Of a DNA stretch of 64,000 nucleotides, positions 45,408 through 56,502 are shown piece by piece (the stretch's first letter is position 1; each line of letters opens with the position of its first letter). The translations under genes and the position numbers were made by a program. The stretch spans positions 9,148,501 through 9,212,500 of the forward strand of contig BSBM01000762.1 of assembly GCA_027924585.1 (NCBI GenBank), read 5' to 3'. The stretch comes from Larix kaempferi. Taxonomy: Eukaryota; Streptophyta; Pinopsida; Pinales; Pinaceae. Under the pieces are notes generated by a model, which was not told the DNA's origin, made no database searches, and worked only from the letters and a program-made list of their open reading frames with translations.

Positions 45408-45884
45408 TGTTATCACTAGAGTTGAACCTAGACTACAGGGGTTCAAGCCTAGAGAAATATTAAGAGTAAATACAAGATAACTAGAAAATATTTCTGTGGC
45501 TATGGAATTTGGTGGTAGGTAAACAATTATTTCAGAAATCAAGCATATTTAAATATCAAATAGCAGGGAATGTATGAATATCATGGATATTAATAGGACA
45601 TCTCTATGAGCATAACTTTGTGAAAGAAGTGAATCAAGTTCTATATTCAAGCATTAAAGATAGTTGCATATTAATCAAGAGAATCATGGCATGGATTGAT
45701 AAGACCACACACAGACAAAATAATGATAACATGTAACACAGTTATTAAAATAGAATGGGCTCATATGATCACAATCATTTCAAGATAGCTATTTCATATT
45801 AATATACAGCAAAACATATACATTCCTAAAATTCATGTTTGGAGTCTGACTTCCATAATATGTTCCAACCTCCATTATATTTTA

Positions 45885-45905
45885 TCACTGTCTATTATAT
45901 ACAAA
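45885..45905 (-). promoter_or_regulatory. Putative G2 LTR TATA box
   Basis: The minus strand reads GTATATAATAGACAG about 490 bp from the end of the LTR and downstream of the embedded ORF. The same motif is in the other LTR near 63240. It would place the ORF in U3. Confidence 0.5.
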
Positions 45906-46092
45906 ATTCTTCTAAGATTGAAACAATTTTAAGATCCTATTTTCATGGATCAACCTTCTCAAAAATAGTAAAGTATTTAAACTTTAAAATTTTAAACTAG
46001 ACAAGTGTAATAAAAAATAAAAACAACTCTTATCTACTGCTAGCTGTCGAATTCTATCATCTATGAAGCAACTATCTTGAACATTCGACAAA

Positions 46093-47715
46093 TTAAAGAC
46101 TTTCGGAAGCTTCTGCTAGGACAGTCATATCACTCAAAACTTGGGATCTCTTTTGCAACCTGGAGTATTCAGCATCCTTGTTCTACTATCGATTATGCAA
46201 TTCCTTGTTCTAGATCTTCATTTGTTCATACTCTTTTTGAATGGCCCTTTTCTCCTTTAAGATGTCTTTGGATATGAGAACAAGCTTTTGATAATCGGTC
46301 TCTTTTTCCTCTAAATCTTCTCGTAACCTTTTGTTGGCAGACATCATATTTTCATTTATATTTTGAAGATATTTATTCTGCTCCTTGTAAGATTGTAAAA
46401 ACTTCTTAATTTTATTTAACTATGGCATTATTTCAGTTTCTTCTAGATCCATAAAAGCTTCATCCACTTGCAAATATTTCGAAACTAATCCATTTTCATT
46501 CTCAGAATAAGTTTTTTTATTTATGCAAAATACTTCAGGTATATACCCTGCATTCCCTTGAAGATCTATGAAATTCTCATTTTCTGAGAAGTTCCCTTCC
46601 TTTGATACCTGTATGTTTTCTTCACTAAAAGAATCATTCACAACAACAAGTTCACTACCCCTTACAGAGCTATGCACCAGCTTCATCTCTGCTTCCAATT
46701 TGCTTCTTAACCTGGTCCTTGGTTTTAGATTCAAGTCTTTTGCGTTTAGGGTTTCAGCCTATTTTTCTTCCTCTGAAATTGGATTTTTCATAACCATGCT
46801 AAGCATGTCAGGGTTCTTTAAATCCTCTTTCATTTTATTAACCAATGTTTACCCTATAACTAATACCTCTGGAAACAAATCATTTGCAACATTAGACTCC
46901 TCTGCAATATCTTTACCTTCATCTGCAAGCTTCCTGGTCTGCTCACTTGCATCCTCTATTTGCTTGCATGAAATCTCTGAGTTCTTTCCTTTTCCCTTTT
47001 CTTTAGCAAGATTCCACTTCTTTGCTTCAAACCCTGATTCGAGGAGAAAACTATCCCAATTTCTCCCATTCTTATTCATGAAGTGAGAAATTATGAGCAA
47101 CTTAATCAAACCCTGATGGAAAATGGAACAGGCAGTATGTTCTGGATGGGTCTGAACACAAGCAATCATCCTTAGTAGACGTTTGAACAAATAAAATGGT
47201 AAATTGAGCTTCAGACTTCCATTAAGGTGCATTAGCAGTCGTAAATGACTCCTAAGCACTCTGTCATAACAACCCTTGCAAGTTATATAATTTTGCACCA
47301 TTTCTAATGGAATCTGCCAATCTGGATTAAGCTTGCTTATATGAATACCATTTTTCCAATTTAACTTCTCAAACCCTGGTAACAGAAACTCACCATAATC
47401 ACCTTTAAACTCTTGTTGTTTAAACATTTTTTCTCCTTGTGCCAGGACACAGATGGCCTCTGCAATAGATTCCTCATCAACCGTAACCTTTAAGCTTTTA
47501 AAATCCACAACTCCATCTCTGCAATTTTTTATAAAATATTTGGTCACCTGAACGTTGTAGCCCTGCAATCTCTGACAAAAAGGAAACCATCCTACATCTT
47601 TCATTAACTACGATGATCTTGGAAACTGGGTAATCCATTGTATATTATCTGGTTCGAGCCTGCAAATCAAACCTTCGGGCCTCTTCTTCACCATGATGTG
47701 TGAGCATTCATCCAT
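46093..47715 (-). pseudogene. ORF embedded in the G2 LTR (about 540 codons, decayed)
   Basis: A single frame runs from the ATG at 47715 to the TAA at 46093. It is broken by a TAG before 47604, a TAA near 46849, a TAG near 46760, a stop at 46420 and others. The N-terminal 250 residues (47604-46849) are globular with CQRLQGYNVQVTKYF and ICVLAQGEKMFK. This resembles plant repeat-associated proteins I have seen, without a named domain. The C-terminal 170 residues are acidic then coiled coil. The other LTR has the C-terminal 183 codons intact (63441-63989). The ORF ends before the TATA box, so in genomic RNA it would lie at the 3' end, after integrase. Function unknown. Confidence 0.7.
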
Positions 47716-48477
47716 ACTTACCCTAAATATTTTGAAGATTCCATACAACGGAGGCTAAAACAAGGTCAAATTACACAATGAAAAAACATTACAGGGTTAT
47801 ATTAAAAGCTTAACAATCGCTGTCCATCATCTGTGATGATATCAATGCTTGTGGGTACAACTTTAAAATGAATGTTTGATACTTGGAGACTGCCATGATT
47901 CCAATGGTACTGTATATTCTTTAATGAATAAATATGGTTCATTAAAATCATAGTACAAGGTCTTGCCACCCGTATCCATCAATGAATGTGCATATTTTAT
48001 CACTGGCATCGTTATTGCCCTTAACATTTTAATATATGCTGCCATGCTACAATTCACTAATAAAATGAATAATATCAATGTTATAAGCATGATAACATTA
48101 TTTGAAATAGCATTTGATCAAGAAATAAGACCGCTTTTGAAAATCAATATGAACAATGAGCCTTATTTTATTTTAATAAGTGAAACATTTAAATCAACAA
48201 CAAACTAGGGTAAAAATAAAGGGAAAGCAAACAAGGATTCTAAAGGAAAACTAAATTGGAAAAAGAAAAGTTACTATACAAGGTAGGAAATTCTAAAGTA
48301 AATCTAGAAAACAACCCTAGAGATAACATCTCGCTCCGATTGGGGATAAATTTCTCCTTGTGAGACTTTAAGAACACTTTGACCTGTGCCTTCTGAAATA
48401 TACTAGAATCACACTTATGACTTATTGGGCTGGAGTCTATTCAAAACCTAAAATGATATGTATAATGAATATATACA
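47716..48477 (-). other. G2 LTR upstream part (start of U3)
   Basis: Between the LTR start and the ATG of the embedded ORF. AT-rich, with no recognised gene. It may hold the promoter for the embedded ORF. Confidence 0.4.
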
Positions 48478-48497
48478 GTGAACTTCTCCACCTTAAT
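48478..48497 (-). promoter_or_regulatory. G2 polypurine tract
   Basis: The minus strand reads AAGGTGGAGAAGTTCAC just before the LTR start and just after the integrase stop. It is the best purine-rich candidate in this interval. Confidence 0.6.
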
Positions 48498-48519
48498 ATG
48501 TATGAAACATTTTTAGAAA

Positions 48520-49790
48520 TCATCCATTTACTAGACTTGCAAGTTCATCACCATTCAAGGTCTGTAAAACAAAAGTATTATTCCACAAAATATTAACAAC
48601 TATGACTAGTCCCAACCATAAATTGTCAAACTTCCCATGTTTACCTTTGTCTTCAAGTCTGGCATCCCACCTTAGCACTGCATCACCAATTGAGAAAACA
48701 TTTGTTTTTATCTTTTTATCAAAGCGCTCTTTCACCTTTTTTCTGTGCATTTCAGGTTTTTCCATAATGGCTTCTTTTTCTTGTTGCAACTCGATTATCT
48801 GAAACATTCTTCTTTTTTCTTTGGGTTCTTCCTCAGTTTCCTACACAAATTTAATTACTAGAGAGGCTAATTGAATAGGAAATAATGCATCCACTCCATA
48901 TACCAACTGAAAAGGGGAAGTCCCAATTGATTTTTTTATAGTGACCCTGTCTGCCCATAAAGAAAATCTTAATTTGGTGTCCCAACTTCTTTTATTTTCC
49001 AATAACATTTTCTTGATACTAGTCACAATACTTTTATTACTCGATTTTGCTAATCCATTACCTTGGGGGTAATAAGCTGTGGACTGTCTCAAGCTAATAT
49101 TATTTTCTTCATAAAATGTTATCATTTTTCTAGATTTAAATGATGGAGCATTATCAGTGATTAATTTTCTAGGACATCCAAATCGACTGAGGATATTGTC
49201 TTGAAGAAAATTAACGATAACTTGGTCTGTTGCTTTTCTTGTCGAGATTGCCTCTACCCATTTTGTAAAAAATTCTATTGCGGATAAAATCCATTTGTGT
49301 TGGCCACTAGATGCAGGATGGATCTCACTTATAAAGTCTAAACCCCACTATTGGAATGGAGCATTTACTGCTATAGGTTTTAAGGGTAAAGACTATAATT
49401 TATGCTTACCTGCAAACTTTTGGCACTCCATATAGGATCTGACCTGATGATACACATCTGTAAAAAGGGAAGGCCAATAATAACCTTCTCTAAAAATTTT
49501 AAATGCAGTAGCATTCCAGTATTTGTGTCCCCCACAAACACCACTATGTAACTCTGTAGTGACAGCATCAACCTCTGATCTATTTAAACACTTCAACAAT
49601 ATACCTCCAGGATGCTTCCAGTATAAAGCTTGATCAACTAAAACATATTTGAGAGCTTTCAGTTTTAAAGATCTACACTCATTCTTATTCAAATCTGGAG
49701 GACATTGTAAATGTAGCAAGAAATATACAATTTTTTCATACCATGGAGAATCAAAATACCTACTGTAAATCTGTTCCTCATTCTGCTCTG
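48520..49790 (-). pseudogene. G2 integrase
   Basis: The polyprotein frame continues through ORF pieces ending at 49393, 48841 and 48520, all in phase. The zinc-binding region has LHSGVCGGH and then MECQKFAGK, where the second Cys of the HHCC set is Phe. The catalytic core shows the first two acids in readable sequence between pieces (WGLDFISEIHP, LITDNAPSF). The expected Glu is Lys in NGLAKSSNK. The C-terminal chromo-like barrel region (KTNVFSIGDAVLRWDARLEDKGKHGKF) is typical of Gypsy integrases. It would insert the cDNA into the genome; this copy cannot. Confidence 0.8.
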
Positions 49791-50424
49791 CTGACACATC
49801 TTGCTCTGAACTTTCAACCATTAGATGAAGATTTAATCCTTGACAATTTGATTCTGCTAGAAGCTTGGCTAAACCTTTCCCTTTTACAAGTTTGGTAGTT
49901 TTAATGTCAACATCATACTCCGTAACTTTGGCTATCCATCTACCTCTTTTGCCTTCACTGTCAGGTTGTAACAAGATTTCCTTAACTGCTAAATTTGGAA
50001 CATAGGCCATAATTTTTGAATGCAAAACATAAATTCTGAAAAAGTTAAGAGCTTTCACCAGTGCATATGCTTGCTTTTCCATTGTATTATATTTAAGTTC
50101 CGAGTCTCTTAATGTTTTGTTGAAGAAAGAAATTGGTTGTTCTAGGCCATCTGCATTCTTTTGGAGTAAAACAACAGCTATAGTATCTTCAGACGCAAAT
50201 GAGAAAATTGCAAAATATTTGGTATAATCAGGAGCTGTTAAAACTGGTGCTTCTATGAGTGCCTGCATTATCCTTTCAAATGACTGTCTAGCCTGATCTG
50301 ACCACTTAACTTCCCTGTCCTTTTTAAGCATCTCAGTGATATGTTTAATAATCTCTGCAAAATTAGGAATAAACCATCTTAAGAAATTGATTTTCCCAAT
50401 AAAAGATTGAATTTCCTTTTTATT
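49791..50424 (-). pseudogene. G2 Gypsy-type RNase H (RT-linked), catalytically degraded
   Basis: Follows RT in the same frame after one stop (about 50422). The connection region (NKKEIQSFIGKINFLRWFIPNFAE) and the RNase H fold (FFNKTLRDSELKYNTMEKQAYALVKAL) are clear. The first Asp position reads FSFASED and the third acidic position reads AYVPN instead of the usual TDH. Only the Glu of the NTMEKQ motif is convincing. The domain is probably structural, with catalysis taken over by the extra RNase H upstream of RT. Confidence 0.75.
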
Positions 50425-51290
50425 TCAAGGGATGGTGACTTTCAAGATAGCCTTTACTCGTTCTAGATCTATCTTTATTCCTTCAGCAGAAACTATATGG
50501 CCCAAGCATTTTCCCTCTGTCATGGAAAAATGAGACTTTTTTGGTTTAAGTGACAAGCCAAATTTTCTGCATTTAATGAAGGTCTGTTTCACATGCTTTA
50601 AATGTTCGTCATCAGACTTAGAAAAAACTGTAATATCATCTTGATATATGACAACAAATTTTTCATTTTCACCAATGAAGGCTATTTCCATTGCCCTTTG
50701 AAATGTTACACCTGTGTTTATGAGCCCAAAAGGCATCTTATCATACATAAATGTACCCGAGGGGGTTGTGAATGTTGTCTTCACTCTGCCTTCTGGCTGG
50801 ACTGCAATTTGGTTATAACCAGAAAACCCATCAATCATTGAAATTCTCTGGGAACCTACCACTCTTTGCAGAATCTGATCAATTTTAGGCAATGAATAAT
50901 TATCTTTAAGGCAACATCTATTCAAGTTGCGGAAATCCACACAGAGCCTTATCTCTCCATTTTTCTTGCATACTGGAACAATATTTGCTACCCAAGATGA
51001 ATACCTGAGAGGTACAATAATTTTTGCATCCAACAATTTTTTCACTTCCTTTTCAATAACTGGCAATAATGTTGGATTAAGCCTTCAAAGTTTCTGTTTA
51101 AAAGGCTTAGTGTTTGGTTTCAATGGGATCTTATGCTGGATAATGCTAGTATCATAAGTTCTAAGATCTTCATATGACCAAGCAAAAATGTCCACAAATT
51201 CCTTTAGCAAACTGATATATCTTTTCCTTTCCCTTTTTGAAAGTGTATTAGATATTCTTATCATTTTGGGTTCAGCTTCAGAGCCAATAT
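50425..51290 (-). pseudogene. G2 reverse transcriptase
   Basis: The open piece 51066-50425 encodes most of the palm and fingers: GEIRLCVDFRNLNR, SMIDGFSGYNQIAV, FTTPSGTFMYDKMPFG, the catalytic box YQDD at about 50635-50646 and GHIVSAEGIKID. Upstream, beyond a stop near 51083, is the RT-entry segment (KEFVDIFAWSYEDL, about 51190). It would copy element RNA into DNA. Only a few stops separate it from an intact frame. Confidence 0.88.
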
Positions 51291-51309
51291 TACAACTTAA
51301 AACACTTTC

Positions 51310-52014
51310 TTAAGTGGTTTGTACAATAGATTTCAACAAGGTATCATCTTTGGAAAACAACCTTTCAAGTGGGACCAGTCGTTTAGGAATGAAGTTACTC
51401 TTTAAATCAACAATTTTCTGATCAGCAATTGAATTTTTTGTATATGCAGTAAATTCATCCAAATCGACATCCTCATCCTGATCAACCCAATTGTCAGCAA
51501 ATTCTCCTGTAAATTCTAAAAACTCCTTAATCTCCTGATCATCTTGAAAGACTTTCCAGTGTTTGATGTAATTTGGTACATATGGCCTGTATCTTACATC
51601 AATGGGATACTTCAAATGTGTTAATTTTGGAACTTTGAAATAAGCTGCTGCCAAAGCTAGTGAGTCTGTTGTCTGATTATAATCTCTTGGGATATAAGTT
51701 ATGTTGAAAGCTAAGAAGAAATTATCTATCAAATCCCAAACTTCATTTCTATATACTTTCAACAATTGTTGTTTTACCTGATAAACATTCTTGACCTGCT
51801 GAACAATCAATTCAGAGTCGCCAAATACAACAAGCTTTTGAATATTTAAATCTTTTGCATCTCTCAATCCAAGAACCAATGCCTCATATTCAGTGGTATT
51901 ATTAGTTGTTTGAAATTCCAGCTTATACATGAGAGAAATAATGTCACCTCCAGTAGAAATGAGCACAACACCTGCTCCTACTCCTTCCTTACTTGATGCT
52001 CCATCAAAAGACAT
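51310..52014 (-). pseudogene. G2 extra RNase H placed between protease and RT
   Basis: The open frame of 234 codons begins MSFDGASSKEGVGAGVVLI. All four catalytic acids of an RNase H are present: Asp in FDGA, Glu in TTEYEALV, Asp in FGDSELIVQQV and Asp in NQTTDSLA. This pattern is that of the archaeal-type RNase H found as an additional domain in plant Tat elements, where it normally follows the RT-linked RNase H. Here it precedes RT, as it does in G1. An acidic linker (EDVDLDEF) follows. It should provide the RNase H activity of the element. Confidence 0.85.
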
Positions 52015-52029
52015 TTTCCATATACCTTC

Positions 52030-52725
52030 CTACTCTTCCTTCTTTTGCTGAACTGGATTATCCTTTTGTACTTGCAAAACCTCTGTAGAATCATTATTCT
52101 GTACTTGTAACACACCTGTAACATCACCATTCAAATGTAACATGCAAGAACTCATATCTTCTTGCACTGAATAGATAGGGTGGTTTGTAGGGTTCTTATC
52201 ATCACTTACCAAGAATTCCAGCTGCACTTGTCTATAAAGCCTTCTATATTCTCCTCCAAATATAGGTACTGAAGCATAATATAAATCCATATGAAGGGTC
52301 CCCCCTACCCTTTTCTCCCATGATCGTGATAATAACATACGAAATCTAGGAGTTACATCAGCTACAACAACATCCATAAGTATACTTTTCATGGGCAACT
52401 GCACAAGGCTGACCACCAAATCTTTGATGACCCCTAGACACTTTACTGCTCTAGAATCAAAGGTATACAAGTCATGATAAGGTTTAGTAACATAAATCCC
52501 TAAAGCTTCCATGACTTCCTTAGGCATGATATTATGTGAAGCACTTGAGTTTAAGAGACAGTTATGTAACATTTGATCATGAATAGTGAGTGTGATATAA
52601 AATGGAGGAGGATAACCAGATTTAGCATCTGGCTGATCAACTATTTTTGAACTAGTACTAATAGTTGTATTTTCTTCTTGCAAATTGATCACATCTGAAG
52701 GAATGGAGGCAGCTAAAGAATTCAA
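52030..52725 (-). pseudogene. G2 protease
   Basis: Retropepsin-like domain in the polyprotein frame. The active-site region reads LNSSASHNIMP, so the catalytic Asp is Asn in this copy (a single G to A change would explain it). The rest (PYHDLYTFDSRAVKCLGVIKDLVVSL, FRMLLSRSW) follows the fold and matches G1. A stop near 52028 separates it from the RNase H. Confidence 0.75.
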
Positions 52726-53547
52726 AATTTTAAGAGTAGGCTCTCTGTATGATTTTTTCCTAACCAGCTTAGTTAGTGGAATAGGAATCTTAATTTTGTT
52801 GATTTCATGTTCTAAATTAAAATTAACAAGCTTACTTAACTCTTATGTTTCTATGACTTTACTTTATCCTTTTGTGTCTCTTTCCTTTTCTCAAAAGGAA
52901 AATGCTCTTTAGTAGGAAAGGTCCTTACCTTCTTTTTTCCAATTGCTGCTTGCTTCACCCTTGACCTGAGACCATATGACTTCTACTGTGCTTCGTGATA
53001 AATTTTTGTTTCCTGCTCAACACAATCTGACTCATAATAATCTGCCGACTTATCATCATGATAATCAGCCTTAGTTACAAAATTAGAAGAAGAAAAATCA
53101 TCCAATTGATTAATATTAGGTTCTAAATCTTCAACTTCTTCTGCTGGTGTTTCATAAGCCTCATCATCCCTTATCAAATTGTTTTGAAAAGGTGGTTGTA
53201 CCCTTTGTTCTTCATTGTCTCTTCTCTCCCTTTGAATATCATTATTCCTTCTTTCTCTTGGAATAAACCTAGGGGTAAAAGGGCATCTAAACTGATTTGG
53301 ATTTCTATTATCATTTTCCTGAGCAGGCCTATTTTGACTTCTATTTTCTGTTTCCAGTTTATTAATCTTTGCAGATATATATTTTTATGATTTTATTCAT
53401 TTCATCTATCTTACTATCCGAGGGCCTTCCTATAGAAGTGGATGGAATCATTTCCTTTTTTCCCTTTCTATCAAACATTTGACACTCCGCCTCTTCTTTC
53501 AATTTATTTGAAGCAAGTATGTTGGATTCAACTTCTAAGGCTACTTC
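52726..53547 (-). pseudogene. G2 gag-protease linker with frameshifts
   Basis: Hydrophilic, Glu- and Asn-rich sequence. The piece 53177-52983 (acidic) is in a different frame from gag and protease, so at least two compensating indels have occurred (near 53385 and in about 52800-52980), with several stops near 52840-52900. No zinc knuckle is seen. Confidence 0.6.
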
Positions 53548-54580
53548 CTACATATTCAAGAGAGATAAATATTTTATTTCCCTTAACCATAAAGAGAACT
53601 GATAATCAAAATCATTTGCATAGGTTAAATTTGGTGATGTTTTAGTAGATTTTATTTCCGGTGGTATTCTACTGTACATTCTATTGAAACGCTTAGAAAA
53701 ATCTCCAACAACCTCATCCTTCTTTCTTTTCAGTGCTCCAAACTCTGTGATGTAATACAGATAATCTTTAGTATCTCCCCATTGTTTCATAAACACTTCT
53801 TCCAAAGCATCAATACCATCTATAGAATTTGGTGGCAGTTCTCTAAACCATTTTTGTACTTCACCATCTAGACTTTGAACAAAAACCCTCATCCACACAT
53901 CCTGATGTTCAAAATTATGATTATCATCATAACTGAGGTATGTATTCCAATGCTCCTCTAATGTAACACCTCCCTGACCGTTGAATCTCGGGAGATATTT
54001 ATGATAGTCTCCACATGGGAGAGCATTTAAAGGCCGAGGTAATATTAGAGGGGCATATCTAGCTACCACCATAGCAACCATCCTATCTAGAGGCTGACCA
54101 GCCATATTTGGTGGATTAGATATTTGTGAAGAAGATGGTTGATTTTGTGGAGATGGTGGTTTAGTATGTGGAGGAGATGGCACTTCAATTTTCAATTGGC
54201 CAATAAGAATTCTGCTTGTGAGTGGTATATAAGGTGCTGTCAAAGACTTTAAAGTGAAGGTTTCCTATGGTATATGCTTATGTTCAGAAGTCAGAGGATT
54301 TGAATAAACCTCAAAATAATCAATCTAAGTAGTTTTAAAGTCTTCGAATTCAGGAATGCACACAGATAAACCTGATTTTCTTTTTTCTTGAGTATCCAAC
54401 AATTCATAAGGTATAGTTGTAGCTGAAGAATGCTGAGGGTTACTAAATGATGGGAAATCAATTTTATTTTTTCTAGCCTCTCTTAGAATCCTTTCTAGAT
54501 CAAAAACACCTGAGTACAGAGGAGATGAAGGATTTCCTCGAGTCCCTATCTGTCTTGTAGTCACTGTAACTTTATGAAAT
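53548..54580 (-). pseudogene. G2 gag
   Basis: The gag core is open from 54243 to 53548 (YHKYLPRFNGQGG, FVQSLDGEVQKWFREL, VFMKQWGDTKDYLYYITEFGALKR). The same frame extends upstream to about 54580 (the piece 54325-54580), with stops near 54323 and 54263, showing that gag has an N-terminal extension. The extension is cut at 54585 by G3. Gag forms the virus-like particle. It is closely related in pattern to gag of G1. Confidence 0.85.
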
Positions 54581-54585
54581 ACAAG

Positions 54586-55515
54586 TGTTAGGCTGAAATA
54601 TTGTTGTTTAATTCCGTTGTAGTATTTTCCCAACCATTTAATTTGTAAATCCGAGGTTCATAGGCTTACGAAGCACATGCAAAGTATATGCAGGACTGAA
54701 GCGAAGCTAATCTAATCTAACCCCCCTTGCTAATTCCTAATTGCTAATCTAATCCCCCCTTAAGCTGAAACACACAATTGCTAATCTAATGCTGGAAGCT
54801 GAAACACACTGCTGAAAGTAAATTGCATAAAAGAAAGACAACATATAAAGAGCAATGAGACAACACATGTGAGCTCACATTAACAATAAGGAAAACTTAA
54901 TTTACATCACCAGAATCAATGACAAATCATGAAAGCATCAAAATTAAGATTATGAACAAAAGTTGAGAATCCCTTTCTCCATATTACAAAGTTAAGACTA
55001 ACTTCTACAATCTGAGACCAATCTCCTCCTAATCTATGATCTAATCTCTATCTCCCAAATGAAGAGAGAGCACTCTCTTTTATACATGAATTTCTTTGAG
55101 AAGGAGATAACCATCTCATAATGATAGATCCACTATTCTCTCAACCACTCTCAACTAATTTGTTATTATTACAAAATATGATCCATTCAAATCCTCCACA
55201 TGTCTCTCACAAATTCTCCACATGTTTCTTTGAAATGGTGGAGATATTCGAGGAGTCTTTCTTTGAATTGATCCTTCCATATTCCTACACATTACAAAGC
55301 TCATCCATACTTGAGATATTAGTGAAAAACATGTTATTTTCCAGTATTTAATCATAAATTCACTTATAATACTAAAATGAATAAAGTGGAAAATAATAAG
55401 ATGAAACTCAAGTATATGTATGGAAATGGTATGATGAAAGGTTAATGGGACGATGAAATGTGAAGAATAGCGAAAGGTAAAGTGGATGAAAATAGTACAT
55501 TTCTGAGGTCCAACA
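54586..55515 (-). repeat. G3 3' LTR
   Basis: 930 bp. It carries an approximately 80-bp segment (about 54625-54705) missing from the other LTR, and lacks a segment of about 90 bp that the other has near 62270-62360. The rest is closely similar. Confidence 0.88.
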
Positions 55516-55540
55516 TACTCCCCAACTGAACCTGTTGCAT
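55516..55540 (-). promoter_or_regulatory. G3 polypurine tract
   Basis: The minus strand reads TCAGTTGGGGAGTA directly before the 3' LTR. It is a short purine-rich tract in the expected position. Confidence 0.6.
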
Positions 55541-56120
55541 GTCCTCATGCAACCTTGCATGGATCTGCTTATGAACTTTTGGCATCTGAACTTTGGCTTT
55601 GCTTGATGATGTCTTTTAAATGTTTCCAGGATGTGCATCACATGAGTAACAGCTAAAATTTTCTTCTGGTTGGTTGTTGTGTAACGGCCATAAAGAATGT
55701 TGGTTCTTGTGTTAACAACATTTATTTCATGATGCGAAATGACAGTTGATATTTTCTTTTGAATACAAGGAGTGGAGTAACAGCTGATATTTTCTTTTAA
55801 ATGCAAGGAATGTTGGTTTTTGTGTAAAAAACATTCATTCCGTCATCTATTTCCTTGCTGCAATAATTAAACCATACACTCACTAGAAATAATAAGTCAT
55901 CAACTATGTATAAGCAAGTGTCACTGTGCATAAGAAATCCTTTTCTTTATGAATCATGTCAATATGTATATCCATGTGTATGCAGCAAAGTGCAACAGAG
56001 GATTCGTCGGAAAAGAAATGTTGTGAAAGGTAAATGGGATGAAAAAAAATGGAGTGATGGTAGTGAAAGAATGGAATGATGGTAGTGAAATGATGATAGT
56101 GGATACAGTTCAGCTTTGAA
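55541..56120. other. G3 interior, 3' part
   Basis: Non-coding. GGAATGTTGGTT.TTGTGT and CAGCTGATATTTTCTTTT-like phrases recur around 55640-55850, so it contains short repeats. No gene is recognised. Confidence 0.5.
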
Positions 56121-56502
56121 ATGGAAGGTTTGGCGGAGTAACAACTGGTATTGCAGTAAACTTTCTGAGATAGTATCTCACAAAATACGATCTGGGTTTC
56201 ACTGAAATTTGGCAAGCAAGTTTCTATTAGTCCAATGAATCTCCATACCAAAAATTAGAAAAACCCACTTCACATATTTCGAGAAAAATGTAAATTGGCT
56301 GTAGGCGATGATGGAAAGTTTGGCACAGTCACAGTTGGTGCTGCAGCGAACTTCCTAAGATAATATCTCACAAACTATGATCCTTGTTTGGCTGAAATTT
56401 GGCGAGCAAGTTTCTATAAGTCCAATGCATCTCCATACCAAAACTCAGAAAAACCCACATCACGGATTTCGAGAAAATTGCAAATTGGTTGTAGGTGATG
56501 AT
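56121..56502. repeat. 190-bp tandem duplication in G3
   Basis: ATGGAA.GTTTGGC starts at 56121 and again at 56311, followed in each by CTCACAAA.TA.GATC, GCAAGCAAGTTTCTAT-like sequence and CTCCATACCAAAA. The copies are visibly diverged (roughly 85-90 percent). Confidence 0.85.

Larger units (their letters stand above)
45408..48477 (-). repeat. G2 3' LTR (about 3.07 kb)
   Basis: The left end TGTTATCACTAGAG equals the start of the right LTR at 62757, and at least 1.24 kb is shared with 62757-64000. The right end is inferred at 48477, where the polypurine tract and the end of integrase abut a TG (minus strand TGTATATATTC). It contains a decayed ORF of about 540 codons and, downstream on the minus strand, a TATA-like motif. 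Confidence 0.75.
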
